64,000 bases of DNA from UMGS1279 sp045536815. Its GTDB lineage: Bacteria > Bacillota > Clostridia > Oscillospirales > Acutalibacteraceae. Shown in pieces: positions 32,943 through 41,110 of this stretch. Position numbers and translations under genes: made by a program. Every line of letters starts with the position of its first letter. Within the stretch, counting starts at the first letter, position 1. The DNA lies in assembly GCA_045536815.1 (NCBI GenBank), contig JAZSOH010000021.1, positions 84,547 through 148,546 on the forward strand, in the 5' to 3' direction. A model generated the notes under the pieces. That model saw only the letters and a program-made list of their open reading frames with translations. It had not been told where the DNA came from and searched no databases.

Positions 32943-34208
32943 ATGGGGAAAGTTACCATTTTGCCCTCTGCCCTTCAAGGAAGCGTTACTGTACCGCCCT
33001 CAAAAAGTGCAGCGCACAGAAACATAATTTTAGCCGCCCTTTGTGACAAGGTTTCGGTTATCTCTCCTGCATGTCATTCGTCCGACATTGACGCCACCTT
33101 AAACTGCGTTACGGCGCTTGGCGCAAAGGTTTTAGAAAAAGACGGCGCCTTTTACATAGAAGGAATAGATAAAAAAGCTATAGCCGGTAAAAAGGTTACC
33201 TTAAACTGTTTTGAATCGGGTTCGACCCTTAGGTTTATGATTCCCGTTGCGGCGGCACTTTCAGTAAATGCAACCTTTATCGGCGAAGGCAGACTCCCCG
33301 AAAGGCCTATTACACCGCTAACCGACATTCTTAAAAATATGGGTGTAGAGTGTAGCGGCGACCATTTACCACTCACCATAAACGGTAGGCTTGAAAAGGG
33401 AGAATATAATATTTCGGGCGATATTAGTTCGCAGTATCTTACCGGGCTTTTGTTTGCGTCGGTTTTAACCGGCGGAAAGCCAAGGCTCACAACAAAGCTT
33501 TTATCCAAGGGGTACGTTGACCTTACCATAGACATTTTAAAGACCTTTGGAGTAGAAACAACCGAAGAAAACGGTGTTTATACCTTAAAGGGTGATTTGA
33601 AAAGCGGAAATTATCAAATTGAAGGTGACTGGTCTCAGGCCTGTTTCTTTTTGGCCGCGGGTGCAGTTGGCGGCGAAATTGAAATTAAAGGGTTAAACCT
33701 TAATTCAAAACAGGGCGACAAAGAAGGCCTGGAGCTTTTTAGAAAGCTTGGCGCCGATATTGTGATAAAAGAAAATAGCGTTTTGGTTAAAAAAGGCGTC
33801 GCTTTGGAAAAAAATCTGGAGATTGACGCATCTCAAATACCGGATATGGTTCCTTCCCTTGCCGTTGCGGCGGCACTTTTTGACGGAAAGGTTCGTATTT
33901 TTGGCGCCGAAAGGCTTCGCCTTAAAGAAAGCGACAGAATAAAGGCGGTGGCCTCTGGCCTTAAAGCTCTTGGCGTAAAGGTAAACGAGCTTCCCGACGG
34001 AATGGAAATTTTTGGTAAATCAACCCTTTCAAAAGGAACTGTTTTAGGTGTAAACGACCACCGTATAGTAATGGCTTTTTCGGTTTTAGCCGCATTTTCA
34101 AAGGAAGAAACCGAGATTACAGACTGTTTTTCGATAAACAAATCTTACCCGAGCTTTTTTGAAGATTTTAAAGCATTAGGAGGGAATTTTTCGTGTCATC
34201 ACAAATAG
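32943..34208 (+). CDS. aroA: EPSP synthase (3-phosphoshikimate 1-carboxyvinyltransferase)
   Basis: A 421-residue enzyme transferring enolpyruvyl from PEP to shikimate 3-phosphate. PPSKSAAHRNI (about residues 18-28), GSTLRFMIPVAA (about 91), GEGRLPERPITPL, DISSQYLTGLL, RLRLKESDRI and DHRIVMAFSVLA are present. The usual PGSKS reads PPSKS. The region around GESGSTLR-like ESGSTLRF carries no obvious GNAGTAMR motif of class I, so it is class II-like. Its end overlaps aroC by 16 bases. Confidence 0.95.
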   Translation: MGKVTILPSALQGSVTVPPSKSAAHRNIILAALCDKVSVISPACHSSDIDATLNCVTALGAKVLEKDGAFYIEGIDKKAIAGKKVTLNCFESGSTLRFMIPVAAALSVNATFIGEGRLPERPITPLTDILKNMGVECSGDHLPLTINGRLEKGEYNISGDISSQYLTGLLFASVLTGGKPRLTTKLLSKGYVDLTIDILKTFGVETTEENGVYTLKGDLKSGNYQIEGDWSQACFFLAAGAVGGEIEIKGLNLNSKQGDKEGLELFRKLGADIVIKENSVLVKKGVALEKNLEIDASQIPDMVPSLAVAAALFDGKVRIFGAERLRLKESDRIKAVASGLKALGVKVNELPDGMEIFGKSTLSKGTVLGVNDHRIVMAFSVLAAFSKEETEITDCFSINKSYPSFFEDFKALGGNFSCHHK

Positions 34209-35281
34209 GCGATAGAATAAAGGTTTCTGTTTTTGGCGAAAGTCACGGCAAAGCTATTGGTATGGTTATGGACTCGCCACCCGCAGGGCTTACCCTTGAT
34301 TTTGAAGAAATCGAAAGGGAGCTTTCTCGCAGGGCGCCGGGTAATGACCCCACAGCAACCAAAAGAAAAGAGCCTGACAAACCGATTTTTCTTTCAGGAA
34401 TTAAAAACGGTGTTACTACAGGCGCTCCGCTTGCGGCCATAATCGAAAACACCTCACAAAAAAGTAGCGATTATGATGAGCTTAGCTTTAAGCCGCGTCC
34501 CTCTCATAGCGACTATGCCGCCTTTGTACATTTTGCGGGATATAACGATATTTCGGGCGGCGGACATTTTTCAGGAAGACTTACCGCGCCCCTTGTTATT
34601 GCGGGCGCAATTTTAAAACAATATCTTAAAACAAAGGGAATCGTTATTGGCGGCCACATTTTAAACATTGGCTCTGCCTTTGACCAGAGATTTGACCCTG
34701 TAAATGTAAGCAAGGAGGAGCTTTTATCTCTTTCGGGCCGCTCTTTTGCGGTTTTAGACCCTACGGCAGAAGAAAAAATGAGAAACGAAGTTTCCCTCGC
34801 TGCAAAGGATGGCGACAGTATTGGCGGCTCGGTTGAAATTGCCGTTACAGGCCTTGCGGCAGGTTATGGCTCACCTATGTTTGACGGGGCAGAAAACATT
34901 ATTGCGAAGGCCGTTTTTGGTGTTCCCGCAGTTAAGGCTCTTGAGTTTGGCGCAGGTTCTCTGCTTTCTCAAATGAGGGGAAGCGAGGCCAACGACCAAA
35001 TTTACATAAAGGACGGCGAAATTCGTCATAAAACCAATTTTTCGGGCGGAATTTTGGGCGGTATTACAAATGGTATGCCACTTATTTTTAGAGCCGCTAT
35101 TAAGCCTACCCCCTCTATTTCCAAAAAGCAGGAGACCGTCGACCTTTTAGAAGGCAAAAACACCACTTTAGAGATTAAGGGCCGCCACGACCCTTGCATT
35201 GTGCCTCGCGCTTTGCCGGCTATTGAGGCGGTTACAGCCATAGCTATTGCAAATTTAATAAATGAGGAGGCGCTTTTTTGA
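34193..35281 (+). CDS. aroC: chorismate synthase
   Basis: A 362-residue FMN-dependent lyase producing chorismate. Signatures include FGESHGKAIG (about residues 13-22), the SRRAPG region, the ISGGGHFSGR motif (about 121-130) and RHDPCIVPRALP (about 330). Starts at a GTG (34193) seven bases after AGGAGGG inside the aroA end. Stop overlaps the TTG start of pheA. Confidence 0.96.
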   Translation: MSSQIGDRIKVSVFGESHGKAIGMVMDSPPAGLTLDFEEIERELSRRAPGNDPTATKRKEPDKPIFLSGIKNGVTTGAPLAAIIENTSQKSSDYDELSFKPRPSHSDYAAFVHFAGYNDISGGGHFSGRLTAPLVIAGAILKQYLKTKGIVIGGHILNIGSAFDQRFDPVNVSKEELLSLSGRSFAVLDPTAEEKMRNEVSLAAKDGDSIGGSVEIAVTGLAAGYGSPMFDGAENIIAKAVFGVPAVKALEFGAGSLLSQMRGSEANDQIYIKDGEIRHKTNFSGGILGGITNGMPLIFRAAIKPTPSISKKQETVDLLEGKNTTLEIKGRHDPCIVPRALPAIEAVTAIAIANLINEEALF

Positions 35282-36408
35282 GTCTAATAAAGCTTAGAAC
35301 AAAAATCGATAAAATCGATAACAAATTAGCCCGCCTTTTAAATAAAAGAATGGACCTTTCTTTAGAGGTTGCCGAAACAAAGCGAAAAGAGGGGCTCTCG
35401 GTTTACCACCCAAAAAGAGAAGAGGAAATTCTAAACAAGGTTAAAAAAAGCGGTAAACACGGAGATTACATTGCCGAAATCTATCGTTTTTTAATGGCAT
35501 GTAGCCGAGAAGTTCAACAAAACTCATTAAAAAACGAAAAGGCTCCGCTTTTTAATGACGATACCGAAAACACGCTAAATGTTTGCGGCGAGGTCGCATG
35601 TTACGGTGATTTAGGCGCATTTACCCACTTGGCTCTTATTGGCGGATTTGGCGAAAAAAACGTTTCACCGAAATTTTTTGATAGCTTTGAAAAGGTTTTC
35701 AAGGCAGTAGTTGAAGACGAGGTTAATTTCGGTATTGTTCCGGTCGAAAATTCATCGGCAGGCTCGGTGCGTGAGGTTTACGACCTGATTCTAAAATACC
35801 AAACCTTTATAGTAAGCTCTGTTACTATGCCCGTAAGACATAACCTTTTAGGGCAAAAAGACGCAAAGCTTTCTGATATAAAGACAGTTTTTTCGCACCA
35901 CCAAGCGCTTAGTCAGTGCGAGGACTTTTTAAGGGCAAAAAAACTAGACTCTAAAGAGTATTTAAGCACTGCTGATGCCGTTAAAATGGTTGCAAAGAAA
36001 AAGGACCTTTCTATTGCCGCCATCGGCTCTGCCTACTGTGGAAAAATTTGCGGCTTAAAGGTTTTAAAAAGAGATATTCAGTCCTTTGAGGGCAACAAAA
36101 CTCGTTTTATTGTAATTTCGAAAACCCCAATTATAACCGAGGACAGAGAAAAAATCAGTCTTGTTTTTTCTTTGCCGCACACCCCGGGTTCTCTTCAAAA
36201 AATTCTTACCCGCTTTTCTTTGCACGGCCTTAACCTTACAAAGCTTGAATCAAGTGCAGGAAGCAGGGGGGATTTTGAAACAACCTTTTATCTCGACTTT
36301 TTGGGCGACTCTAAAGACGACAAAACCCTTTCTCTTCTTTTAGACCTTAAAGAAGAGCTTCCCGACTTTAATTTCCTTGGCAATTATAAAGAATTTATTT
36401 TAAAATAA
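35278..36408 (+). CDS. pheA: P-protein: chorismate mutase / prephenate dehydratase
   Basis: A 376-residue bifunctional enzyme leading to phenylalanine. Residues 1-85 form an AroQ-type chorismate mutase (LRTKIDKIDNKLARLLNKRM). Residues about 103-280 form prephenate dehydratase (CYGDLGAFTHLAL, VPVENSSAGSVREVYDLI, and the catalytic GNKTRFIVIS). The C-terminus is an ACT domain (LPHTPGSLQKILTRFSLHGLN, ESSAG), expected to bind Phe for feedback control. TTG start overlapping the aroC stop. Last gene of the aro operon. Confidence 0.95.
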   Translation: MSLIKLRTKIDKIDNKLARLLNKRMDLSLEVAETKRKEGLSVYHPKREEEILNKVKKSGKHGDYIAEIYRFLMACSREVQQNSLKNEKAPLFNDDTENTLNVCGEVACYGDLGAFTHLALIGGFGEKNVSPKFFDSFEKVFKAVVEDEVNFGIVPVENSSAGSVREVYDLILKYQTFIVSSVTMPVRHNLLGQKDAKLSDIKTVFSHHQALSQCEDFLRAKKLDSKEYLSTADAVKMVAKKKDLSIAAIGSAYCGKICGLKVLKRDIQSFEGNKTRFIVISKTPIITEDREKISLVFSLPHTPGSLQKILTRFSLHGLNLTKLESSAGSRGDFETTFYLDFLGDSKDDKTLSLLLDLKEELPDFNFLGNYKEFILK

Positions 36409-36426
36409 TTTAAAAGGAGCGTTTTT

Positions 36427-36888
36427 ATGAAAAAGTTTATTAAAGAATTCAAAGAGTTTATCGCACAAGGCAATGTAATTGATATGGCAGTTGCAGTTGT
36501 TGTTGGTACTGCATTCAAAGACATTGTAAATTCTCTTGTGTCAAGCGTTGTTATGCCACTTATCAGTTTACTTTTAAATGGTATAAACGTTTCCGACTGG
36601 AAATGGGTTATAAAACCCGCAACCTTTGACGAGGCAGGCAAGCTTTTAACCGAGGAAACCGCTTTAGGCTATGGTATGTTTATTCAAGAGGTTTTAGAGT
36701 TTTTCATTATTGCCCTTTGCATTTTCCTTATGCTAAAGCTTATTCTTTCTTTTAAAGAAGGCTTTTTGAACAAGCTCGCCAAAAAGGAAGAAGAGGCAGT
36801 AGAAGAAGTAGTGGAAGAAGTTAAAGCCGAAACCGCAGAGGATATTTTAAAAGACATTCGTACCCTTTTAGAAAAAGGCAAGGAATAA
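36427..36888 (+). CDS. mscL: large-conductance mechanosensitive channel
   Basis: A 153-residue membrane channel that opens on hypo-osmotic stress. The N-terminal amphipathic helix and first TM helix read FKEFIAQGNVIDMAVAVVVG, continuing AFKDIVNSLVSSVVMPLIS; the second TM is near residues 80-103 and a charged C-terminal bundle (KKEEEAVEEVVEEVKAE) follows. RBS AAAAGGAG precedes the ATG. It lies 18 bases after pheA and may be read through from the aro operon. Confidence 0.95.
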   Translation: MKKFIKEFKEFIAQGNVIDMAVAVVVGTAFKDIVNSLVSSVVMPLISLLLNGINVSDWKWVIKPATFDEAGKLLTEETALGYGMFIQEVLEFFIIALCIFLMLKLILSFKEGFLNKLAKKEEEAVEEVVEEVKAETAEDILKDIRTLLEKGKE

Positions 36889-37016
36889 AATAGTTTAAAA
36901 AGGCAAAAATTTAATTATTAAGCATAGACAACCAGTATTTTAATAAAAAGTGAGCGAAAATCGAGCATTTTAAAACAAGGTTCGAATCTCGTTTCAACTT
37001 AAGGGACGTAGTTTTT

Positions 37017-37943
37017 TTGAAAGAAAAAAGTAAACTTAATTTTTTCAAACCTACATTATATAATATAGGCGAATATTCCGCTCTTTATAAAAGGTACTCA
37101 AAAGACCTTTTCGGTTGTGAATATTCGCCTGCAACCATTTTGCTTTGGGAGCCCTTTTATCACCAAAAGCTTGCAGTTATGGGGGAGAGCCTCTTCCTCA
37201 TGTTTGAGGCGGAGAAAAGGCCCCCTGTTTTTTTGCTGCCTTTAGGCGAAAATCTTAAAGAAAATGTAGAGCTTTTAAAGTCATATACAAAAGAGCAGGG
37301 TTTTCCGCTATGCTTTTTGGCGGGAATGGGAGAGAATTTCGAAAAATTCAAACTCCTTTTCGGCGATGAATATGATATTACCCCGTCGAGGGAAGATTTT
37401 GAATATATTTATAGCGCAGACGACCTTAAAAATCTTTCGGGCAAAAAATTTCACTCAAAACGAAACCATATTGCCTCTTTTTCGAGAAGGTATGACTGGG
37501 ATTTTGAGCCTCTTTCAAAGGAAAATCTAAATGAAGTTTTGCAGGTTGCTGAAAAATGGGCAGAAAATGCCGATAATGCCGAAGATAAGAAAAGTATTTT
37601 GTCGGAAAACAGGACTATGGCTAGGCTTTTGCCCTTTATGGACGAGCTTTCTATTTCGGGCGGAATTATACGAGTAGAGGGAAAAATCGTTGCCTTTTGT
37701 TTTGGTGCGAAGATAAATGACACCGTTTTTGACGTTCAGGTTGAAAAGGCTTTGCCCGAATTTAGAGACGCTTACCCCGTTATAAACAACGCTTTTGCAA
37801 AAAGTCTTGACGACGGCATTTTGTTTATAAACCGCGAAGACGATATGGGCATTGAGGGACTTAGAAAGGCAAAGCTTTCCTATAAGCCGAAGTTTTTGTT
37901 TGAAAAATTTTATCTTTCCCCAAAGGAGATAGCAAATGAGTGA
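37017..37943 (+). CDS. DUF2156 protein (phosphatidylglycerol lysyltransferase C-domain-like)
   Basis: A 308-residue soluble protein with the double-GNAT-like fold of DUF2156. Key stretches: KKFHSKRNHIASFSRRY (about residues 141-157) and the C-terminal INREDDMGIEGLRKAKLSYKP (about 270-290). The membrane flippase domain of true lysyl-PG synthases is absent. The family may use aminoacyl-tRNA or acyl donors; the function here is unknown. Starts at TTG 37017 with AAGGGA upstream. It overlaps the following GNAT gene by eight bases, so the two act as a pair. Confidence 0.82.
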   Translation: MKEKSKLNFFKPTLYNIGEYSALYKRYSKDLFGCEYSPATILLWEPFYHQKLAVMGESLFLMFEAEKRPPVFLLPLGENLKENVELLKSYTKEQGFPLCFLAGMGENFEKFKLLFGDEYDITPSREDFEYIYSADDLKNLSGKKFHSKRNHIASFSRRYDWDFEPLSKENLNEVLQVAEKWAENADNAEDKKSILSENRTMARLLPFMDELSISGGIIRVEGKIVAFCFGAKINDTVFDVQVEKALPEFRDAYPVINNAFAKSLDDGILFINREDDMGIEGLRKAKLSYKPKFLFEKFYLSPKEIANE

Positions 37944-38751
37944 TATAAAAAGCCTTAAAGAGCTTTATCTGCTTTGTTTTACAGACGACACACCCGAAGA
38001 CGCTGATTTTTTGTTTGAAAACGTTTTCTCTCACGCCCATCTATTAGAGGAAAAGGCTGCTGGCAAAACCATTTCGATGTTATATTTGATGGACTGTTCA
38101 CTTAAAGGTGAAAAGTGCGATTTGCCCTACTTTTATCTCTATGCCGCCTGTACCCACCCTGATTTTAGAGGAAAAGGGATAATGGGGCGCCTTTTAGAAA
38201 AGGCAAAAGCCTTTGCAAAAGAAAAAGGCAAAATGGGGATAATTTTAAAACCCGCCAATAAAAGCCTTTTTAAATTTTATGAAAACTATGGTTTTAAATC
38301 CTTTTTTAAATTTTCCTCTTTATTTTTAGAAGCCTCAGATAGCTTTATGAGCCAAGAGCTTTCCTTCATTCCTCTATCACAGTGGCACGAAGAAAGAAAA
38401 GGGTTGCTTAATTCCCTTACAGACGTCTTCGTTTCCTTTGGTAAAGAGCTTTTTTGCGCCGCGGCGAGTGAATGCAAGGTTGCAACCGATAAAAAGGGTA
38501 GCTTTGTGGTTTATGAGCTTCGAGACGATTTGCTTCTTTGTAAAGAGTGTCTTTGCGAGACTTCTTCTGCCGACGGCATCATAAACATTGTTCAAACACT
38601 TTTGGCTAAGACAGGGCTTAAACGCGCCGAAATCCGTTTGCCAAAAGGCTTTTCGGCAGATGGCATAGCTTTAAAAGACGACTGTTTCAGTGTGATAAGT
38701 GAAATTCCTTTCGATGCGCAAAACCCCTATCACGGCTTTGCTTTTGACTGA
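37936..38751 (+). CDS. GNAT-family N-acetyltransferase
   Basis: A 271-residue protein. The acetyl-CoA-binding motif A of GNAT enzymes is visible: LYAACTHPDFRGKGIMGRLL (about residues 70-89), followed by KAFAKEKGKMGIILKPANKSLFKFYENYGF (split by loops). The C-terminal half (about 130-271) is less conserved. The substrate is unknown. RBS AAAGGAG lies in the end of the DUF2156 gene, with which it overlaps. Confidence 0.82.
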   Translation: MSDIKSLKELYLLCFTDDTPEDADFLFENVFSHAHLLEEKAAGKTISMLYLMDCSLKGEKCDLPYFYLYAACTHPDFRGKGIMGRLLEKAKAFAKEKGKMGIILKPANKSLFKFYENYGFKSFFKFSSLFLEASDSFMSQELSFIPLSQWHEERKGLLNSLTDVFVSFGKELFCAAASECKVATDKKGSFVVYELRDDLLLCKECLCETSSADGIINIVQTLLAKTGLKRAEIRLPKGFSADGIALKDDCFSVISEIPFDAQNPYHGFAFD

Positions 38752-38830
38752 TAATATACTTTTTCTTCCCTATATATTTTTAATAACCCCTTTCTTTTTG
38801 GGCATACTACCGAAAAGGAAGGGATTTTTT

Positions 38831-39205
38831 ATGGACACTTTTTTAAACTGCTTATACGCCTTTTTGGTCGGCGGATTTTTGTGCCTTATAGGACAAATTT
38901 TAATCGACTATACAAAGCTTACCCCCGCAAGAATTCTTGTTGCTTATGTCGTTTCGGGCGTTTTTCTAACCGCCGTCGGCCTTTATGGGCCCTTGGTTGA
39001 TTTTGCGGGTGCAGGTGCCACCGTTCCGCTAACGGGTTTTGGATATTCTCTTGCTATGGGGGTTAGAAAAGCCGTTTCGCAGTACGGAATTTTAGGGGCA
39101 CTTTCGGGCGGCCTCACCGCAACTGCGGCGGGAATTACTGCGGCCATTATTTCAGGCTTTATCGCTTCTTTAATTTCTAAACCAAGTTCCAAAAGTTTTA
39201 ACTGA
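38831..39205 (+). CDS. spoVAE: SpoVAE-type sporulation membrane protein
   Basis: A 124-residue protein with about four transmembrane helices. FLVGGFLCLIGQILIDYTKL (about 10-29), LTPARILVAYVVSGVFLTA and FAGAGATVPLTGFGYSLAMG (about 59-78) are typical of SpoVAE. In spore formers, SpoVA proteins make the channel that moves dipicolinic acid into the forespore. Usually it lies in a spoVAC-AD-AE operon; here it stands alone. The ATG at 38831, behind AAAAGGAAGGG, gives the normal length; an upstream extension is in the previous gene. Confidence 0.9.
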   Translation: MDTFLNCLYAFLVGGFLCLIGQILIDYTKLTPARILVAYVVSGVFLTAVGLYGPLVDFAGAGATVPLTGFGYSLAMGVRKAVSQYGILGALSGGLTATAAGITAAIISGFIASLISKPSSKSFN

Positions 39206-39217
39206 CGAAGACCGCTA

Positions 39218-39233
39218 TGTTTCACGTGAAACA
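39218..39233. promoter_or_regulatory. parS centromere site
   Basis: TGTTTCACGTGAAACA, a perfect 16-bp match to the Bacillota parS consensus, located 194 bp upstream of parA. ParB would load and spread from here to organise the origin region. No other copy was seen in the window. Confidence 0.95.
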
Positions 39234-39293
39234 TTTTTAAAAATTTGTGAAATTCTATTTACTTTTTCTCCTTTTATGGTATAATATTTTTGT

Positions 39294-39316
39294 GGCGGTT
39301 TTGTTAAAAAACCGCC
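39294..39316 (+). other. stem-loop in the parA leader
   Basis: GGCGGTTTT and AAAACCGCC form a 9-bp stem, followed by GATTTTCCCTTT. It lies just past a TATAAT (39280-39285), so it would occupy the very 5' end of the parA mRNA. Could stabilise the transcript or act as a weak attenuator. Confidence 0.5.
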
Positions 39317-39411
39317 GATTTTCCCTTTATTTATACACTTTGCAGCATAACATACTATATCTTGTGTAATATGAGTTTATTTTTTCTATATCTTTGAAAA
39401 GGAGAATTCTT

Positions 39412-40176
39412 TTGGGTAAAATAGTTGCTATTGTTAACCAAAAGGGTGGTGTTGGTAAAACAACAACCGCCGTCAACCTTACTGCCGCGCTTGGCATTTT
39501 AGATAAAAAGGTGCTTTTGGTTGATGCCGACCCTCAGGGTAACTCAACAAGCGGCTTTGGTGTTAGCAAAAAAGAGGGGATTTTTTCCTCTTACGAGCTT
39601 ATAACAGGAAAGTGCACAGCCGAAGAGGTTATCTTACATACAAAATTTAAGGGCGTTGACCTTGTTCCGTCCTCTATGAATCTTGCGGGTGCCGAAATTG
39701 AGCTTAGCACTATGGAAGAAAGGGCAAACCGTCTTAAAACCGCCCTTTCCTTTATTAGGGCCGATTACGACTTCATTTTAATTGACTGTCCGCCTTCTTT
39801 AGGCCTTATAACCCTTAATTCGCTAACCGCAGCCGACACATTTTTAGTTCCTCTTCAGTGTGAATTCTTCGCGCTTGAGGGTCTTTCTCAGCTTATGGCG
39901 ACTATGCGTCAGGTAAAACGCAGTTTTAACCCCACCCTCGAAATTGAGGGGGTTTTGTTAACTATGTACGATGGCAGGCTCAACCTCACACAACAGGTTG
40001 TAAACGAAATTAAAAAGTTTTTTGGCAAAAAGCTTTATTCCTCGGTTATTACCCGCTCTGTTCGTCTTTCCGAAGCGCCTAGCTTTGGGCTTCCTATACA
40101 GTATTACGACCGCCGCTCAAAAGGGGCCGCGTGTTACAATGCCTTGGCGGAAGAGTTTATAAAGAAAAACAGGTAA
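39412..40176 (+). CDS. parA: chromosome partitioning ATPase ParA/Soj
   Basis: A 254-residue deviant-Walker ATPase that works with ParB/parS in origin segregation and regulates DnaA. Walker A is KGGVGKTTTAVNL with the signature Lys (about residues 10-22), Walker A' DADPQGN (about 39-45), Walker B FILIDCPPSLG (about 117). The start is TTG 39412, seven bases after AAGGAG; the upstream extension is rejected. Followed by parB after 52 bases. Confidence 0.95.
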   Translation: MGKIVAIVNQKGGVGKTTTAVNLTAALGILDKKVLLVDADPQGNSTSGFGVSKKEGIFSSYELITGKCTAEEVILHTKFKGVDLVPSSMNLAGAEIELSTMEERANRLKTALSFIRADYDFILIDCPPSLGLITLNSLTAADTFLVPLQCEFFALEGLSQLMATMRQVKRSFNPTLEIEGVLLTMYDGRLNLTQQVVNEIKKFFGKKLYSSVITRSVRLSEAPSFGLPIQYYDRRSKGAACYNALAEEFIKKNR

Positions 40177-40228
40177 TTTACTTTAAAATACGGCTATTTT
40201 CTATGGCCACAGTGAAAGGATATGAAAA

Positions 40229-41083
40229 ATGGCTACTAAAAAAGGTTTAGGAACCGGTCTTGACTTTCTTTTTGGGGACAATTCCACCGACGATAACCTT
40301 GCGACTACGCTTCGCCTTTCGGAAATTGAGCCCAACAAAAATCAACCGCGTAGTTTTTTTGATGAAGAGTCTCTCATAGAGCTTTCTGAAAGCATAAAGC
40401 TGCACGGACTTTTACAGCCTATTGTTGTAAGGCCTTTGGCGGGCGGTACATACCAAATCGTCGCGGGCGAACGTAGATGGCGCGCCTCTCGTATGGCGGG
40501 GCTAACATCGGTTCCCGTCGTTATAAAAGAGCTTGGCGATAAAGAAGCCGCCGAACTTGCCCTTATTGAAAATCTGCAAAGAAAAGATTTGAATGCCGTT
40601 GAAGAGGCAAAAGGCTACGCAAGACTTATGGAAGAGTTTTCGCTAACTCAAGAAGCGGTGGCCGAAAGGGTTGGTAAATCACGTTCGGCAATCACTAATA
40701 CTTTAAGGCTTTTAGCTTTAAAAGATACTTATTTAAAGGCTTTGGAGGAAGAAAAAATCTCTTCGGGACACGCCAGAGCTCTTCTCTCTTTTTCTGACGA
40801 AGAGGCTAGGGAAAAAGCCTTTTTGGCGGCTCTCTCGGGCGCTTCGGTGAGAGAAATTGAAGCATTGTCCAAGTCTGCCGCTGCCGCAAAGCCCAAAAAA
40901 GCCACCCCGAAGGTAGACAGTTTTTATAGCGAGGTTGAACTCGCTCTTAAAGCCGAAACCCACCGCAAAGCCGTAGTAAAGGCGGGTAAAAACGGCAAGG
41001 GCACAATTACTATTGAGTTTTATAATAAAGACGAGCTTAAGGATATTGCAAATCGTCTTGTAGGAAAAAATTGGGATAAGTAA
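40229..41083 (+). CDS. parB: chromosome partitioning protein ParB/Spo0J
   Basis: A 284-residue CTP-dependent clamp that binds parS. It begins with the usual KKGLGTGLDFLFG. The CTP-binding N-domain holds NQPRSFFDEESL (about 36-47), SIKLHGLLQPIVVRP and GERRWRASRMAGL (about 78-90). A helix-turn-helix lies near residues 138-160 (LTQEAVAERVGKSRSAITN) and a C-terminal dimerisation region follows. Second gene of the par unit, next to serS. Confidence 0.96.
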   Translation: MATKKGLGTGLDFLFGDNSTDDNLATTLRLSEIEPNKNQPRSFFDEESLIELSESIKLHGLLQPIVVRPLAGGTYQIVAGERRWRASRMAGLTSVPVVIKELGDKEAAELALIENLQRKDLNAVEEAKGYARLMEEFSLTQEAVAERVGKSRSAITNTLRLLALKDTYLKALEEEKISSGHARALLSFSDEEAREKAFLAALSGASVREIEALSKSAAAAKPKKATPKVDSFYSEVELALKAETHRKAVVKAGKNGKGTITIEFYNKDELKDIANRLVGKNWDK

Positions 41084-41110
41084 GCTTTCACTTTTAAAGG
41101 AGATAAAAAT

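Noticed and set aside
36975..37000. GGTTCGAATC-like T-arm suggesting a tRNA
   Set aside because: No acceptor stem, D-arm or anticodon arm can be folded around it.
41084..41110. T-box leader for serS
   Set aside because: Only 27 bases separate parB and serS, too short for a T-box.
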